This document shows, in pieces, positions 1 through 7,409 of a stretch of DNA of 25,395 bases; position 1 is the first letter of the stretch, and every line of letters starts with the position of its first letter. Origin of the DNA: Pseudomonadota bacterium. Lineage in GTDB: Bacteria; Pseudomonadota; Alphaproteobacteria; Sphingomonadales; Sphingomonadaceae. A program made the position numbers and the translations under genes. The DNA lies in the NCBI GenBank assembly GCA_023390415.1, contig JAEWCW010000078.1, positions 1-25,395 on the forward strand, given 5' to 3'. The notes under the pieces were generated by a model that was given only the letters and a program-made list of their open reading frames with translations, searched no databases and was not told the origin of the DNA.

Positions 1-44
1 TCGGCGGGCTTGGCCGCCTTGGTGGTCTTCATCAGCGCCTTCAT
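1..44 (-). CDS. rplM: 50S ribosomal protein L13, N-terminal fragment
   Basis: Only the first 14 codons are in the window, and the gene continues past its left edge. The reading begins Met-Lys-Ala-Leu-Met-Lys-Thr-Thr-Lys, which resembles the short N-terminal extension of sphingomonad L13 before the conserved core. A second Met at codon 5 (ATG at 32-30) is an alternative start. L13 is an early-assembly protein of the large ribosomal subunit and is normally followed by rpsI. The identification rests on a very short stretch and on recall of the family, so it is probable and not proven. Confidence 0.6.
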   Translation of the reverse strand, partial: MKALMKTTKAAKPA

Positions 45-104
45 GGGCCAGACCTCTTCGAAATGAGCGACGCCGCCCACGCAAGGGGCGGCGATCTGCG
101 CGGC

Positions 105-133
105 CAAATGGCAGCGGCGCCTGAAAATGTCAA
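105..133 (-). promoter_or_regulatory. Putative sigma70-type promoter for rplM
   Basis: On the minus strand a perfect TTGACA (133-128) is followed after 17 bases by CATTTG (110-105). This lies about 60 bases upstream of the L13 start and downstream of the stop codon of the preceding gene. The -35 is consensus and the -10 is weak. It would let rplM be expressed independently of the upstream genes. Confidence 0.4.
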
Positions 134-170
134 CGAAAACGCGGGATTCGTGGAGGGTATTATTATACCG

Positions 171-1079
171 TCAGTCGATGCGCGTGAGCGTTTGGATGAG
201 TCCGACCCGTGCCCGCTCCCCGTCCGCTTCGACCTCTACGGTTCGCTCCGAGCGGTAAACGTGGGTGAGGCCGGTCGCCAGCCAGACGTCATAGCTTTCG
301 GTCGCGCGGATTCCGTCGCTTCTGAACGGCGGCAGGGTTTGCTGGCCGAAGGTGGCCGCCGCCGACCGGATGATCCGCTCATATTCGGCGGCGGGAATGG
401 TCGACACGGAGCTGATCCGCGCCCTCTCGCGATCGGTCGAGTCCAGCGAAACCGCGACGTCAAAGGCAGCTATGCCGAACGGGGTCTCCATCGGCACCTT
501 TGCGGTAATGGGTTCGGACCGATCATGCTCCGTGCCGCTCATCGCGATGATCGGCAGAAAGTTCTGGCCGAGCATGTTGAAGCGCTGATCGTCCGACATT
601 TCGCGGAAAGACCGGTACGCCGTTCTTGTGCGCTCGAGCGCGGCGGGATCGGATCGATTTCCGCCGAAATGCTCGACCAGAATGGCTTCGGCAGCGTCCC
701 AAAATTCCGTCTCGTTCTTGAAGCCGACGATGTTGGAATTTTCATCCAGGCGGAATGTCATAGGCTGGATCAGCAGGCGTTCGGCGGGCGAGGTCGGGCG
801 CAGGCCGGGCGGGATCGTCCACTGGATGGTGAGCAGGTATCCCTCCGGATGGCGATCGAATGTCGCGGTGAACTCGCCCGCGAAGCTTCCCGCCCCACGG
901 CCGCCGAGCGACTGTCGTTCGAGACGATAGCGAAGCGGTACCCCGATCGGAGGGGCGAACGGAATCGTCACATAGTCCGCCGCCGGCACCTGGGCGGGTG
1001 GGGCGGGCGCATCAGAGGCTTGGCCACTGGACGGAAAGACGGCGATCCCGATCGCCAAGAGCATCACACCAACGCGCAT
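171..1079 (-). CDS. Exported protein of unknown function
   Basis: This is a 302-residue protein with a clear Sec signal peptide (about residues 1-22, hydrophobic core LLAIGIAVF, likely cleavage after the Gln-Ala before Ser-Asp-Ala). The mature part is soluble and looks beta-rich in its first half (GVPLRYRLERQSLGG, FAGEFTATF), then helical around residues 125-185, with no catalytic motif that I recognise. The start is supported by GAGGGG five bases upstream of the ATG. It sits 24 bases after the cutA stop on the same strand, so it may belong to the ctaA-cutA unit, and it precedes rplM. A periplasmic location is inferred; the function is unknown. Confidence 0.8.
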   Translation of the reverse strand: MRVGVMLLAIGIAVFPSSGQASDAPAPPAQVPAADYVTIPFAPPIGVPLRYRLERQSLGGRGAGSFAGEFTATFDRHPEGYLLTIQWTIPPGLRPTSPAERLLIQPMTFRLDENSNIVGFKNETEFWDAAEAILVEHFGGNRSDPAALERTRTAYRSFREMSDDQRFNMLGQNFLPIIAMSGTEHDRSEPITAKVPMETPFGIAAFDVAVSLDSTDRERARISSVSTIPAAEYERIIRSAAATFGQQTLPPFRSDGIRATESYDVWLATGLTHVYRSERTVEVEADGERARVGLIQTLTRID

Positions 1080-1103
1080 TTCGACCCCTCTTTGGAAGAG
1101 AGC

Positions 1104-1445
1104 CTAGCAGCTATGGCCCTCGCGGCTAGCCCCTGCCGTCTCGTCCTTCACCCAATCGGCATAATCGCAGAGCGCGTCGGGGATGGGCCAGACGACCGCG
1201 GCGGGGACGTCGTAGCTGTGGAGTGCGCCGATACGCGCGATCAGCGCCTCGGCGCGCTCGGCGCTGGTCTTGAACAGGGCGGCGAATTCCTGCGCTTCCT
1301 CGATGGCGCCCTGCCAGCGGTAGATGGAGGCGATCGGCCAGACATTGGCGCAGGCGGCGAGTCTCTCCTCGATGCAGGTCCGCGCGATCCGCCGCGCCTC
1401 CGCCTCGCTTCCGAAGGTGGCGTAGACGGAGACGATAGCGGTCAT
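1104..1445 (-). CDS. cutA: CutA1 divalent-cation tolerance protein
   Basis: A 113-residue protein, the usual CutA1 length. It has the characteristic N-terminal strand VSVYATFGSEAEARRIA, the central ERLAACANVWPIASIYRWQG, and the C-terminal SYDVPAAVVWPI followed by a Y-A-D-W-V helix. CutA1 is a small trimeric cytosolic protein with a ferredoxin-like fold, historically linked to copper tolerance, whose exact biochemical role remains unsettled. The ATG overlaps the stop codon of ctaA (ATGA), so the two are probably translationally coupled. The Cys in ERLAACANV is the conserved family cysteine. Confidence 0.93.
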   Translation of the reverse strand: MTAIVSVYATFGSEAEARRIARTCIEERLAACANVWPIASIYRWQGAIEEAQEFAALFKTSAERAEALIARIGALHSYDVPAAVVWPIPDALCDYADWVKDETAGASREGHSC

Positions 1446-2494
1446 CCCTGCGCCCGCGCCCGAAGTCGCCGCTCGCCGAGGCGGTGCGCGGCGTAGACGA
1501 GGGTGCCGAGCAGCATCGCGGCCATCGCCTGGTGGGCGACTGCGATGTGGATCTCGACCCCGGTGAGGATGGTGAGGATCCCGAGCCAGATCTGGATCGT
1601 CACCGCTGCGATCACCGCGACGGCGCCCTCGCGCTCGCCCGCCTGCCAGGCCTTGATCGCGAGCAAGGCCGCCGCCGCGGCCGCGACGAAGGCGAGCCAG
1701 CGGTGGACGAACTGCACCACGATCGGATTGTCGACCAGGTTGCGCAGGAAGCCGCCCTCCATAGGCGTGTCGGCCGGGAACCATTCGTGGCCCATCTTCG
1801 GCCAGCTGTTGAAGGCGTAGCCCGCCTCGAGCCCGGCGACATAGGCCCCAAACAGGAACTGGACGAACAGGATCGCGATCGCCCAGATGCCGATCGTCGG
1901 TACCCGCACCGGCGCGGCGCCGGGATTCATCGCCAGCCGCCGCATGTCGAGCGCGACCCAGATCAGGCCGCCGAAGATCGCGAAGGCGGTGAGCAGGTGG
2001 ACGGCGAGCCGGATGTGGCTGACCTCGGGCACATCGACGAGCCCGGATGCGACCATCCACCAGCCGATCGCGCCCTGCAGCCCGCCGAGCGCGAGCAGGC
2101 CGACCAGCTTCGGCGCCTGGCCCCGCGGGATGGCGCGCCGCCACCAGAAGACGAGCAGCGGAATCGCGAAGGCGAGGCCGATCAGCCGGCCGAGCAGGCG
2201 GTGGATATATTCCCAGAAATAGATGAACTTGAAGTCCTCGAGGCTCATGCCCCGGTTGACCTGCTGATATTGCGGACTGGTCCGATAGGCGTCGAACTCG
2301 GCCTGCCAGTGCTCTGCGTTGAGCGGCGGTAAGGTCCCGGTCACCACATCCCAGCGCACGATCGAAAGACCCGATTCGGTCAGCCGGGTGATCCCGCCCA
2401 CGACGATCATCGTCAGCACGAGCCCGGCGACGAAGAGCAGCCACAGAGAGATTGCAGCGGGGCGGGGACGGGGTTCGGCGGGGCGCTTGAGCAT
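1442..2494 (-). CDS. ctaA: Heme A synthase (COX15/CtaA family)
   Basis: A 350-residue polytopic inner-membrane protein that oxidises heme O to heme A for aa3-type cytochrome oxidase. Family features include the first transmembrane segment ending in VGGITRLTESGLSIVRW, a following periplasmic loop with FIYFWEYIHRLLGR, an internal repeat with VHLLTAFAIFGGLIW, and FVHRWLAFVAA and VAHQAMAAML near the C terminus, which supply the conserved heme-ligand histidines. The ATG at 2494 is chosen; an in-frame TTG at 2557 would add 21 non-hydrophobic residues and lacks family support. It is divergent from the MerC-domain gene and overlaps cutA by four bases. Confidence 0.93.
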   Translation of the reverse strand: MLKRPAEPRPRPAAISLWLLFVAGLVLTMIVVGGITRLTESGLSIVRWDVVTGTLPPLNAEHWQAEFDAYRTSPQYQQVNRGMSLEDFKFIYFWEYIHRLLGRLIGLAFAIPLLVFWWRRAIPRGQAPKLVGLLALGGLQGAIGWWMVASGLVDVPEVSHIRLAVHLLTAFAIFGGLIWVALDMRRLAMNPGAAPVRVPTIGIWAIAILFVQFLFGAYVAGLEAGYAFNSWPKMGHEWFPADTPMEGGFLRNLVDNPIVVQFVHRWLAFVAAAAAALLAIKAWQAGEREGAVAVIAAVTIQIWLGILTILTGVEIHIAVAHQAMAAMLLGTLVYAAHRLGERRLRARAQG

Positions 2495-2570
2495 GGGCCG
2501 CGATATGGCCGCCCAGCGCCTTTTTGCCAATGCGCGGTTATGGCAGCGGGGGTGCAACTTATTTGCCTAT

Positions 2571-2588
2571 GTGATGTTGTATCTTCAC
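2571..2588 (+). promoter_or_regulatory. Putative Zur/Fur-type operator upstream of the MerC-domain gene
   Basis: GTGATGTTGTATCTTCAC is an imperfect palindrome (outer GTGA/TCAC). It matches 13 of 18 positions of the alphaproteobacterial Zur-like pattern GTTATGTTATAACATAAC as I remember it. It lies 24-41 bases upstream of the MerC start, where a promoter would be, and zur is about 4 kb away. The match is suggestive only and no -35/-10 pair is obvious. Confidence 0.35.
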
Positions 2589-2611
2589 GCTTTGAGGCAT
2601 ATAGGGGCGTC

Positions 2612-2980
2612 ATGTTCGCCAATGGGGTCAGGAACGGGAATGTGGATCGGGCGGCGATTGCCGTCTCGGGCCTCTGCGTCGTCCATTGCGTCGCGAGCGC
2701 CGTCCTCGTCGCCTTCCTGAGCTCGGCCGGCGGCCTGCTGCTCGATCCGATCGTCCACGAAGTCGGCCTCGTGATCGCCCTCTTCCTCGGTATCTTCGGC
2801 CTCGGCCGCGGCCTGCTCGAGCATGGGTTCATGATGCCCGCCGCGGTCGGCAGCCTCGGTCTGGGCATGATGGCCGGCGCGCTGACGCTGGGACACGACC
2901 ATGGCGGTACGATCTATGCGATCGTCGGAGTCCTCGTCCTTGCGCTGGGCCACGATCTCAACCGCCGCGCGGTGATCTGA
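2612..2980 (+). CDS. MerC-domain membrane protein
   Basis: A 122-residue protein with about four hydrophobic segments. The first carries SGLCVVHCVAS, the Cys-x3-His-Cys motif seen in chromosomal MerC-domain proteins, and the loop near residue 95 has a His-rich HDHGG. Mercury-resistance MerC is an inner-membrane mercuric-ion carrier. Chromosomal homologues in sphingomonads are not tied to mer operons and are often found near zur, so a role in zinc or other metal transport is an inference from context. The ATG at 2612 is preferred over the earlier in-frame ATG at 2540 because the extra 24 residues would cover the promoter and possible operator. Confidence 0.8.
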   Translation: MFANGVRNGNVDRAAIAVSGLCVVHCVASAVLVAFLSSAGGLLLDPIVHEVGLVIALFLGIFGLGRGLLEHGFMMPAAVGSLGLGMMAGALTLGHDHGGTIYAIVGVLVLALGHDLNRRAVI

Positions 2981-2984
2981 CTTC

Positions 2985-3021
2985 TGACGGGCTGGGTTCC
3001 AAGACCGGCCTCAGCCCGTCA
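2985..3021. terminator. Bidirectional hairpin between convergent genes
   Basis: TGACGGGCTG pairs perfectly with CAGCCCGTCA across a 17-base loop, lying exactly between the convergent stops of the MerC-domain gene (2980) and the FAD/Rieske gene (3030). There is no strong T-run, so efficiency is uncertain. Confidence 0.5.
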
Positions 3022-3029
3022 CCAACCCT

Positions 3030-4529
3030 TCAGCCCGTTACCTTGCTCCCGAGCGGCTTCACCGCGGGGCCGTGCAGCACCTCGCCCGAAAGCGCGAAGC
3101 GTGAGCCGTGGCAGGGGCAGTCCCACGTCCGGTCGTTGGCGTTCCAGCCGACCAGGCAGCCCATATGGGTACAGACCGCCGACACCGCGTGGACCCGTCC
3201 CTCCTCGTCCTTGAACGCCGCGACATTGTCGCCGTCCACCTTCATGATCGCCGCGTCGCCGGGCGCGAGCTCGTCATAGCTCTTCGGCTTCCGGGAGAGA
3301 TAGCCGGAGACTAGGTGAGCGGCGACGTCCAGATTCTCCTTGGCGAACTCCTTGGCGCCGGCGATCGGCTTCACTCGCCGCGCATCGAAGACAGGGAGCC
3401 ATTCATTCTCCCGATCGGTGGCGAGATCGGCGATGATCCGCGCCGCTGCCGTGCCGTTGGTGATTCCCCAGGCCGAGAAGCCGGTCGCGACCAGATAGGC
3501 TTGGCCGACATGTGACGACCAGCCGACCAGGGGCGCGCCGTCCATCGACGTATAATCCTCGTTCACCCAGCGATGCGCGATCGGGCCGGGCTGGAAATTC
3601 TCCGCAACCCAGGTTTCGATGCCGCGGAACAGGTCCTGCTCGTCGTCGGGATGGCCGGGCTTGAAGCTCGCGCCGGCGACGATCGCCATGGTCCTGCCGT
3701 CCGCGCCGCGATGGCTTCGGATCGATCGGCCGGGCTGCTCGGCATTCTTGTACATGCCCGGGATGGCGCGGCCGACCGGCGCGGCGATCACCGCATCGGC
3801 GTGCGGATAGGCTATCGAATAATACATGCCGATCTGCCCGAGCGGCAGGTGGGTCGCCATCACCACCTGCCGCGCCGTTACGGTCCCGGTCTCGGTGGTG
3901 ACGCTGGTCGGCGAATAGTCGATCGCACGGCTGTTCTCGAAGACGTGGCAGCCGTCGCCCGGGAGGCTCGCCGCAAGGCCCGCGACATATTTGACCGGGT
4001 GGAACTGGGCCTGGTCGTCCCACCGCATCGCCGCCAGCACGGGGAAGGGGAGGCCGATGTCGCCCCGGTCAAGATGCGCCGGAAGGCCGAGCCGCCGCGC
4101 GATCTCGACCTCCTGTTCGAGCTGCTCGACATAGGATTCGTCCTCGGTCCACACATAGGCCGGCATCTTTTCGATATCGGCGTCGATGTCGTGGGTGCGG
4201 GCGAGCTCGGCGATGGCGCGGATCCCCCATTGCTGGGCCTCGGCGTAGAGCCGCGCCTTGTCCTCACCATGCTTTTTCTCGAGGTCGCGATAGAGGAGGC
4301 CGTGCTGAGAGCTGATCTTCGCCGTGGACATGCCGGTCACCTGCCGGCCCACCCGCAGCGCCTCGATCACCGCCACCTTGAGGCCGCGATCCTTCAGGAA
4401 GCGCGCGGTCGTGATCCCGACGATCCCGCCGCCGACGATCGCGACATCGACCTCGAGGTCGCCGGAGAGCCTCGGAAAGGACGGCGCCTCAGCGGTCGCG
4501 TTCCAATAACCTCGCTCCTCGCGCATCAA
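3030..4529 (-). CDS. FAD-dependent oxidoreductase with C-terminal Rieske [2Fe-2S] domain
   Basis: A 499-residue two-domain protein. The N-terminal DAO-type flavin domain opens with VAIVGGGIVGITTARFL (GxGxxG at about 33-38). The last 80 residues are a Rieske domain with CTH (C453, H455) and CPCH (C471, H474) as cluster ligands, and C458 and C473 placed to form the disulfide of high-potential Rieske proteins. The architecture matches YhfW-like oxidoreductases; the substrate is not known. There is no signal peptide, so it is probably cytosolic. The ATG is preceded by GAAGGAGA at good spacing. It is the last gene after pit on the same strand, separated by 79 bases that contain a possible EcfG promoter. 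Confidence 0.9.
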   Translation of the reverse strand: MMREERGYWNATAEAPSFPRLSGDLEVDVAIVGGGIVGITTARFLKDRGLKVAVIEALRVGRQVTGMSTAKISSQHGLLYRDLEKKHGEDKARLYAEAQQWGIRAIAELARTHDIDADIEKMPAYVWTEDESYVEQLEQEVEIARRLGLPAHLDRGDIGLPFPVLAAMRWDDQAQFHPVKYVAGLAASLPGDGCHVFENSRAIDYSPTSVTTETGTVTARQVVMATHLPLGQIGMYYSIAYPHADAVIAAPVGRAIPGMYKNAEQPGRSIRSHRGADGRTMAIVAGASFKPGHPDDEQDLFRGIETWVAENFQPGPIAHRWVNEDYTSMDGAPLVGWSSHVGQAYLVATGFSAWGITNGTAAARIIADLATDRENEWLPVFDARRVKPIAGAKEFAKENLDVAAHLVSGYLSRKPKSYDELAPGDAAIMKVDGDNVAAFKDEEGRVHAVSAVCTHMGCLVGWNANDRTWDCPCHGSRFALSGEVLHGPAVKPLGSKVTG

Positions 4530-4552
4530 CCGTCTCCTTCTCGGAAGGTGAC

Positions 4553-4578
4553 AACCGTGCGCGGACCCTGCCTGTTCC
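4553..4578 (-). promoter_or_regulatory. Possible EcfG (general stress response) promoter
   Basis: On the minus strand GGAAC (4578-4574) is followed after 17 bases by GGTT (4556-4553). The -35 is consensus and the -10 differs from CGTT at its first base. The predicted start point would give a leader of about 17 bases that just accommodates the strong Shine-Dalgarno of the FAD/Rieske gene at 4529. This is weaker than the site at 11674. Confidence 0.4.
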
Positions 4579-4608
4579 CGCGGATTTCCGCCGTCGCCAG
4601 CCGAATCC

Positions 4609-5610
4609 CTAGAAGGCGCTCGCGATCAGGTAAAAGCCGGCGCCGATGATCGCCGCGGCCGGCATCGTGACGATCCAGGCGACGACGATGTTGCCGGCGA
4701 CGCCCCAGCGCACAGCCGTCGCGCGCCGGGCGGCCCCAACGCCCATGATGCAGCCGGTGATGGTGTGGGTGGTCGAGACCGGGACGCCCATCGAGGTCGC
4801 CGAGAAGAGCATGATCGCGCCGCCTGTCTCGGCCGCGAAGCCCTGGTGCGGGGTGAGCCGCGTGATCTTCGATCCCATCGTGTGGACGATCCGCCACCCG
4901 CCCATCAGGGTGCCGAGGCCCATCGCCGCCTGGGCCGAGATCACCACCCAGAATGGCACGTAGAAGTCGCCGGTCAGATAGCCGGTCGAGAAGAGCAGGA
5001 CGGCGATGATCCCCATCGTCTTCTGCGCGTCGTTGGCGCCGTGGCCGAGCGAATAGGCGGCCGCCGAGACCAATTGCAGCCGTCTGAACACGGTGTCCGA
5101 GGTCCGCGCGGAGACCGGTTTGAACAGCCAGGAGCTGACCAGCATCATCAGCAACGCGACGACCATGCCGAGCATCGGTGACAGGAAGATCGCCAGCGCC
5201 GTCTTGATCACGCCGGAGCTGACCACCGCGCCGAATCCAGCCTTGGTGATCCCCGCGCCGAGCAGGCCGCCGATCAGGGCATGGCTGGACGAGGAGGGGA
5301 TTCCCAGCGCCCAGGTGATCACGTTCCAGGCGATCGCGCCCATCAGCGCGCCGAAGATCACCGCCGGGTCGATGACCGATGGGTCGACGATGCCCTTGCC
5401 GACCGTCTCGGCGACGTGAAGGCCGAAGAACAGGAAAGCGATGAAGTTGAAGAACGCCGCCCAGCACACCGCAAGCTGCGGCGAGAGGACACGCGTCGAG
5501 ACCACCGTCGCGATCGAGTTGGCCGCATCGTGGAGTCCGTTGATGAAGTCGAACGCCAGTGCGACTGCGACCAGCCCGATGATGATCGGCAGGGCGACGG
5601 TGGGTTCCAT
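4609..5610 (-). CDS. pit: Low-affinity inorganic phosphate transporter, PiT family
   Basis: A 333-residue inner-membrane protein with about ten hydrophobic segments. It carries both duplicated PiT signatures: FDFINGLHDAANSIATVV near the N terminus and SLGHGANDAQKTMGII in the second half, plus GVPVSTTHTITG, the second-repeat counterpart of the SSSHALIGGLLG segment. The family imports phosphate (as metal-phosphate) using the proton gradient. It lies 14 bases downstream of a DUF47 (PhoU-like) coding frame, the classic pit-accessory pairing, so the two are almost certainly co-transcribed and act together. Confidence 0.95.
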   Translation of the reverse strand: MEPTVALPIIIGLVAVALAFDFINGLHDAANSIATVVSTRVLSPQLAVCWAAFFNFIAFLFFGLHVAETVGKGIVDPSVIDPAVIFGALMGAIAWNVITWALGIPSSSSHALIGGLLGAGITKAGFGAVVSSGVIKTALAIFLSPMLGMVVALLMMLVSSWLFKPVSARTSDTVFRRLQLVSAAAYSLGHGANDAQKTMGIIAVLLFSTGYLTGDFYVPFWVVISAQAAMGLGTLMGGWRIVHTMGSKITRLTPHQGFAAETGGAIMLFSATSMGVPVSTTHTITGCIMGVGAARRATAVRWGVAGNIVVAWIVTMPAAAIIGAGFYLIASAF

Positions 5611-5624
5611 GGTCCGTTCCCTGC

Positions 5625-6731
5625 TCAGGCGTGATCGATGACGATGCCCTGGATCTCGTCGGCGACGTCCTCCAGCCGATCGAGCACGCGCTCGACATGG
5701 CTGTAGATTTCGCGGCCGACGATGAAGTCCATCGGCCGTTCCCGCCCATGGGTCTGGAACAGCACCTTGAGGCCGTGCTGGTAGAGGTCGTCTGCGCGGC
5801 CCTCGAGCAGCACGATCTGCTCGGTGAGCTCGTGGAGCTTCGGCCCGTTGCGGCCGATATTGCGCATCAGCGGCAGCGCCTCTGCCATCAGCCGCGCGGC
5901 CTCTGCGGCGAGCTTCGCCATTTCGAGCAGCTGCGGCTCGAACTCGCTGCGCTCATAGAGGGTGATCGCCTTGGCGGTCTGCCACATCTCGTCGACGGCA
6001 TCGTCCATCGCCGAGATGAGCGCGGTGATCGCGCTCCGGTCGAACGGCGTGATGAACGAGCGCCGCACCGCGATAAGCACGTCGCGGGTGACGTCGTCCG
6101 CCGCATTCTCATAGTCGTGGATCTGGCGGCAACTGCCGGCGACGTCCGCGCCTTCGAACAGCCGCACAAGCGCGTCCGCGCCGCCGACGACCGTCGTTGC
6201 ATGGCGCTCGAACAGATCGAAGAACTTGTCTTCGCGCGGCATCAGCTTCTGGAACAGCCTGAGCATGATTGGGCCCCTCTTTACGTCCGGCCCCGCCGGT
6301 TCGCGCAGGCGACTAGCGATTTCGTTGCCCGACGCAAAGCGCGAAATGATCCGGGCAAGGCCAGGCTCCTCGACGGCCCGCGCCGCTTCGGCGCCGGAAA
6401 ACCAGCGCCGCTCGCGCTCCTCGCGCTCCGGCCAGTCCTCCAGTTCCTCCTCCACGAGCATCGGGAAAAGCAGCACCTCTGCCGGCATGTGGCGCCCGCT
6501 CTTCTTACGCTTGGCATAGCCGTAGAGGCCGATCGCGACGTCGCCGACCGCCCCGCGCACGCCTGCTTCCTCCCACGCTTCGATCGCGGCGGCTTCCTGC
6601 GCGCTCCTGCCGCGCATCCGGTTGCCGCGCGGGACGACCCAGCGCCGAGTCTCGCGTGACGTGACGAGCAAGATCAGCCGCTCGTCCATTTCCCCCCGCT
6701 TCCAGGCCAAAACGCCATATTGGTCGATCAA
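5625..6731 (-). CDS. NUDIX domain fused in frame to DUF47 (PhoU-like) phosphate-transport regulator
   Basis: A single uninterrupted 368-codon frame. Residues 1-135 are a NUDIX domain of the diphosphoinositol-polyphosphate type. The box runs from the Gly after VVPR to IEAWEEAGV; the three metal-binding glutamates remain, but the first Glu is Arg and the usual Arg is Ile. Residues 156-368 are a complete DUF47 protein beginning MLRLFQKLMPREDKFFDLFE, the helical PhoU-like partner of PiT transporters. The start is a TTG at 6731, backed by AGGAG six bases upstream; ATG at codon 15 is an alternative. DUF47 also has its own start and strong Shine-Dalgarno inside the frame (6266), so the cell may make the fusion, the 213-residue DUF47 protein, or both. 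I recall the two as separate genes in relatives. Confidence 0.85.
   Translation of the reverse strand: MIDQYGVLAWKRGEMDERLILLVTSRETRRWVVPRGNRMRGRSAQEAAAIEAWEEAGVRGAVGDVAIGLYGYAKRKKSGRHMPAEVLLFPMLVEEELEDWPEREERERRWFSGAEAARAVEEPGLARIISRFASGNEIASRLREPAGPDVKRGPIMLRLFQKLMPREDKFFDLFERHATTVVGGADALVRLFEGADVAGSCRQIHDYENAADDVTRDVLIAVRRSFITPFDRSAITALISAMDDAVDEMWQTAKAITLYERSEFEPQLLEMAKLAAEAARLMAEALPLMRNIGRNGPKLHELTEQIVLLEGRADDLYQHGLKVLFQTHGRERPMDFIVGREIYSHVERVLDRLEDVADEIQGIVIDHA
6264..6280 (-). promoter_or_regulatory. Internal ribosome binding site and start codon for stand-alone DUF47
   Basis: Within the fusion frame the minus strand reads AGAGGGG (6280-6274), seven bases, then ATG (6266-6264). That ATG encodes the Met that begins the conserved DUF47 sequence (MLRLFQKLMPRE). 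Position and spacing are ideal, so a separate 213-residue product (5625-6266) is likely. Confidence 0.7.
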
Positions 6732-6787
6732 CGTCCGCTCCTGCCGCGCCGCTTGTCCGAAAGCGCCTGAACGCCTATTTCGGTTAC

Positions 6788-7249
6788 ATGGATCATGTCC
6801 ATCACAGCCATAGCGGGCACGACCTCGCCGATGCCGCGCGCGCGACGATGGAAAAGTCGGGCGAGCAGTGGACCCAGATGCGCGCCGCCGTCTTCGCCGC
6901 TCTCTCGAGCTTCGACAAGCCCGCCTCGGCCTACGACATCGCCGAGAAGGTCTCGCAGAGCGAGGGCCGCCGGGTCGCAGCCAACAGCGTCTACCGGATC
7001 CTGGACCTGTTTGTCGGCGCGAATCTCGCGCGGCGCGTCGAGAGCGCCAACGCCTATGTCGCCAACGACCATCCCGATTGCCTCCACGACTGCATCTTCC
7101 TGATCTGCGATTCCTGCGGCGCCACCCGCCACCTCGACGACGACAGCCTCTCGAGCGGCGTCCGCGCCGCCGCGAAGAGCGCGGGCTTCAAGGCCGAGCG
7201 TCCGGTGATCGAGGTCCGCGGTCGCTGCGGCGAGTGCGAGAGCAAATAG
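6788..7249 (+). CDS. zur: Fur-family zinc uptake regulator
   Basis: A 153-residue Fur-family repressor. The winged helix spans about residues 25-90 (QWTQMRAAVFAALSS, AYDIAEKVS, VAANSVYRILDLFVGANLARRV). The dimerisation half has HPDCLHDCIFLICDSCG, with the structural CxxC (C107, C110) and a C-terminal CGEC (C147, C150) that forms the zinc-cysteine site typical of Zur. The N terminus is histidine-rich (MDHVHHSHSGHD). Zur senses cytosolic zinc and represses uptake genes when zinc is sufficient. I see no convincing Zur palindrome in the short region upstream of its own start. The best candidate target here is the MerC-domain gene. Confidence 0.85.
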   Translation: MDHVHHSHSGHDLADAARATMEKSGEQWTQMRAAVFAALSSFDKPASAYDIAEKVSQSEGRRVAANSVYRILDLFVGANLARRVESANAYVANDHPDCLHDCIFLICDSCGATRHLDDDSLSSGVRAAAKSAGFKAERPVIEVRGRCGECESK

Positions 7250-7298
7250 CCGCATAGCGGCCGCTTCCCGCGGACCTTCTATAATTTCACGGCGCCGA

Positions 7299-7318
7299 CT
7301 GTGGCCCGGGCGCCACAG
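7299..7318. other. Inverted repeat between zur and the TonB receptor gene
   Basis: CTGTGGC and GCCACAG form a perfect 7-bp stem around a 6-base GC loop, 50 bases after the zur stop and about 90 bases before the receptor start. No T-run follows. It could terminate zur transcription or act as an operator; the sequence does not decide. Confidence 0.3.
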
Positions 7319-7409
7319 CCCGTGGCTTACCTGTCGCGCGCTGCCCGCTGCGTTTGGTCGCGCGCGCAACATCGGTTACTTTGGCCGCCGTAATGAAAGG
7401 GAGAGATGT

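Noticed and set aside
156..169. Small AT-rich inverted repeat GGTATTATTATACC next to the stop of the exported protein gene
   Set aside because: A five-base stem with a four-base loop in a GC-rich background is notable, but it is too short for a terminator and matches no operator I know.
1104..2444. A 446-codon minus-strand frame that reads through cutA and, out of frame, through ctaA
   Set aside because: Only the cutA part is real. The upstream portion is an off-frame translation of ctaA, so this is not a CutA fusion.
7250..7409. Zur control of the TonB receptor
   Set aside because: The zur neighbour made it attractive, but I found no Zur-like palindrome in the region, only a GC hairpin.
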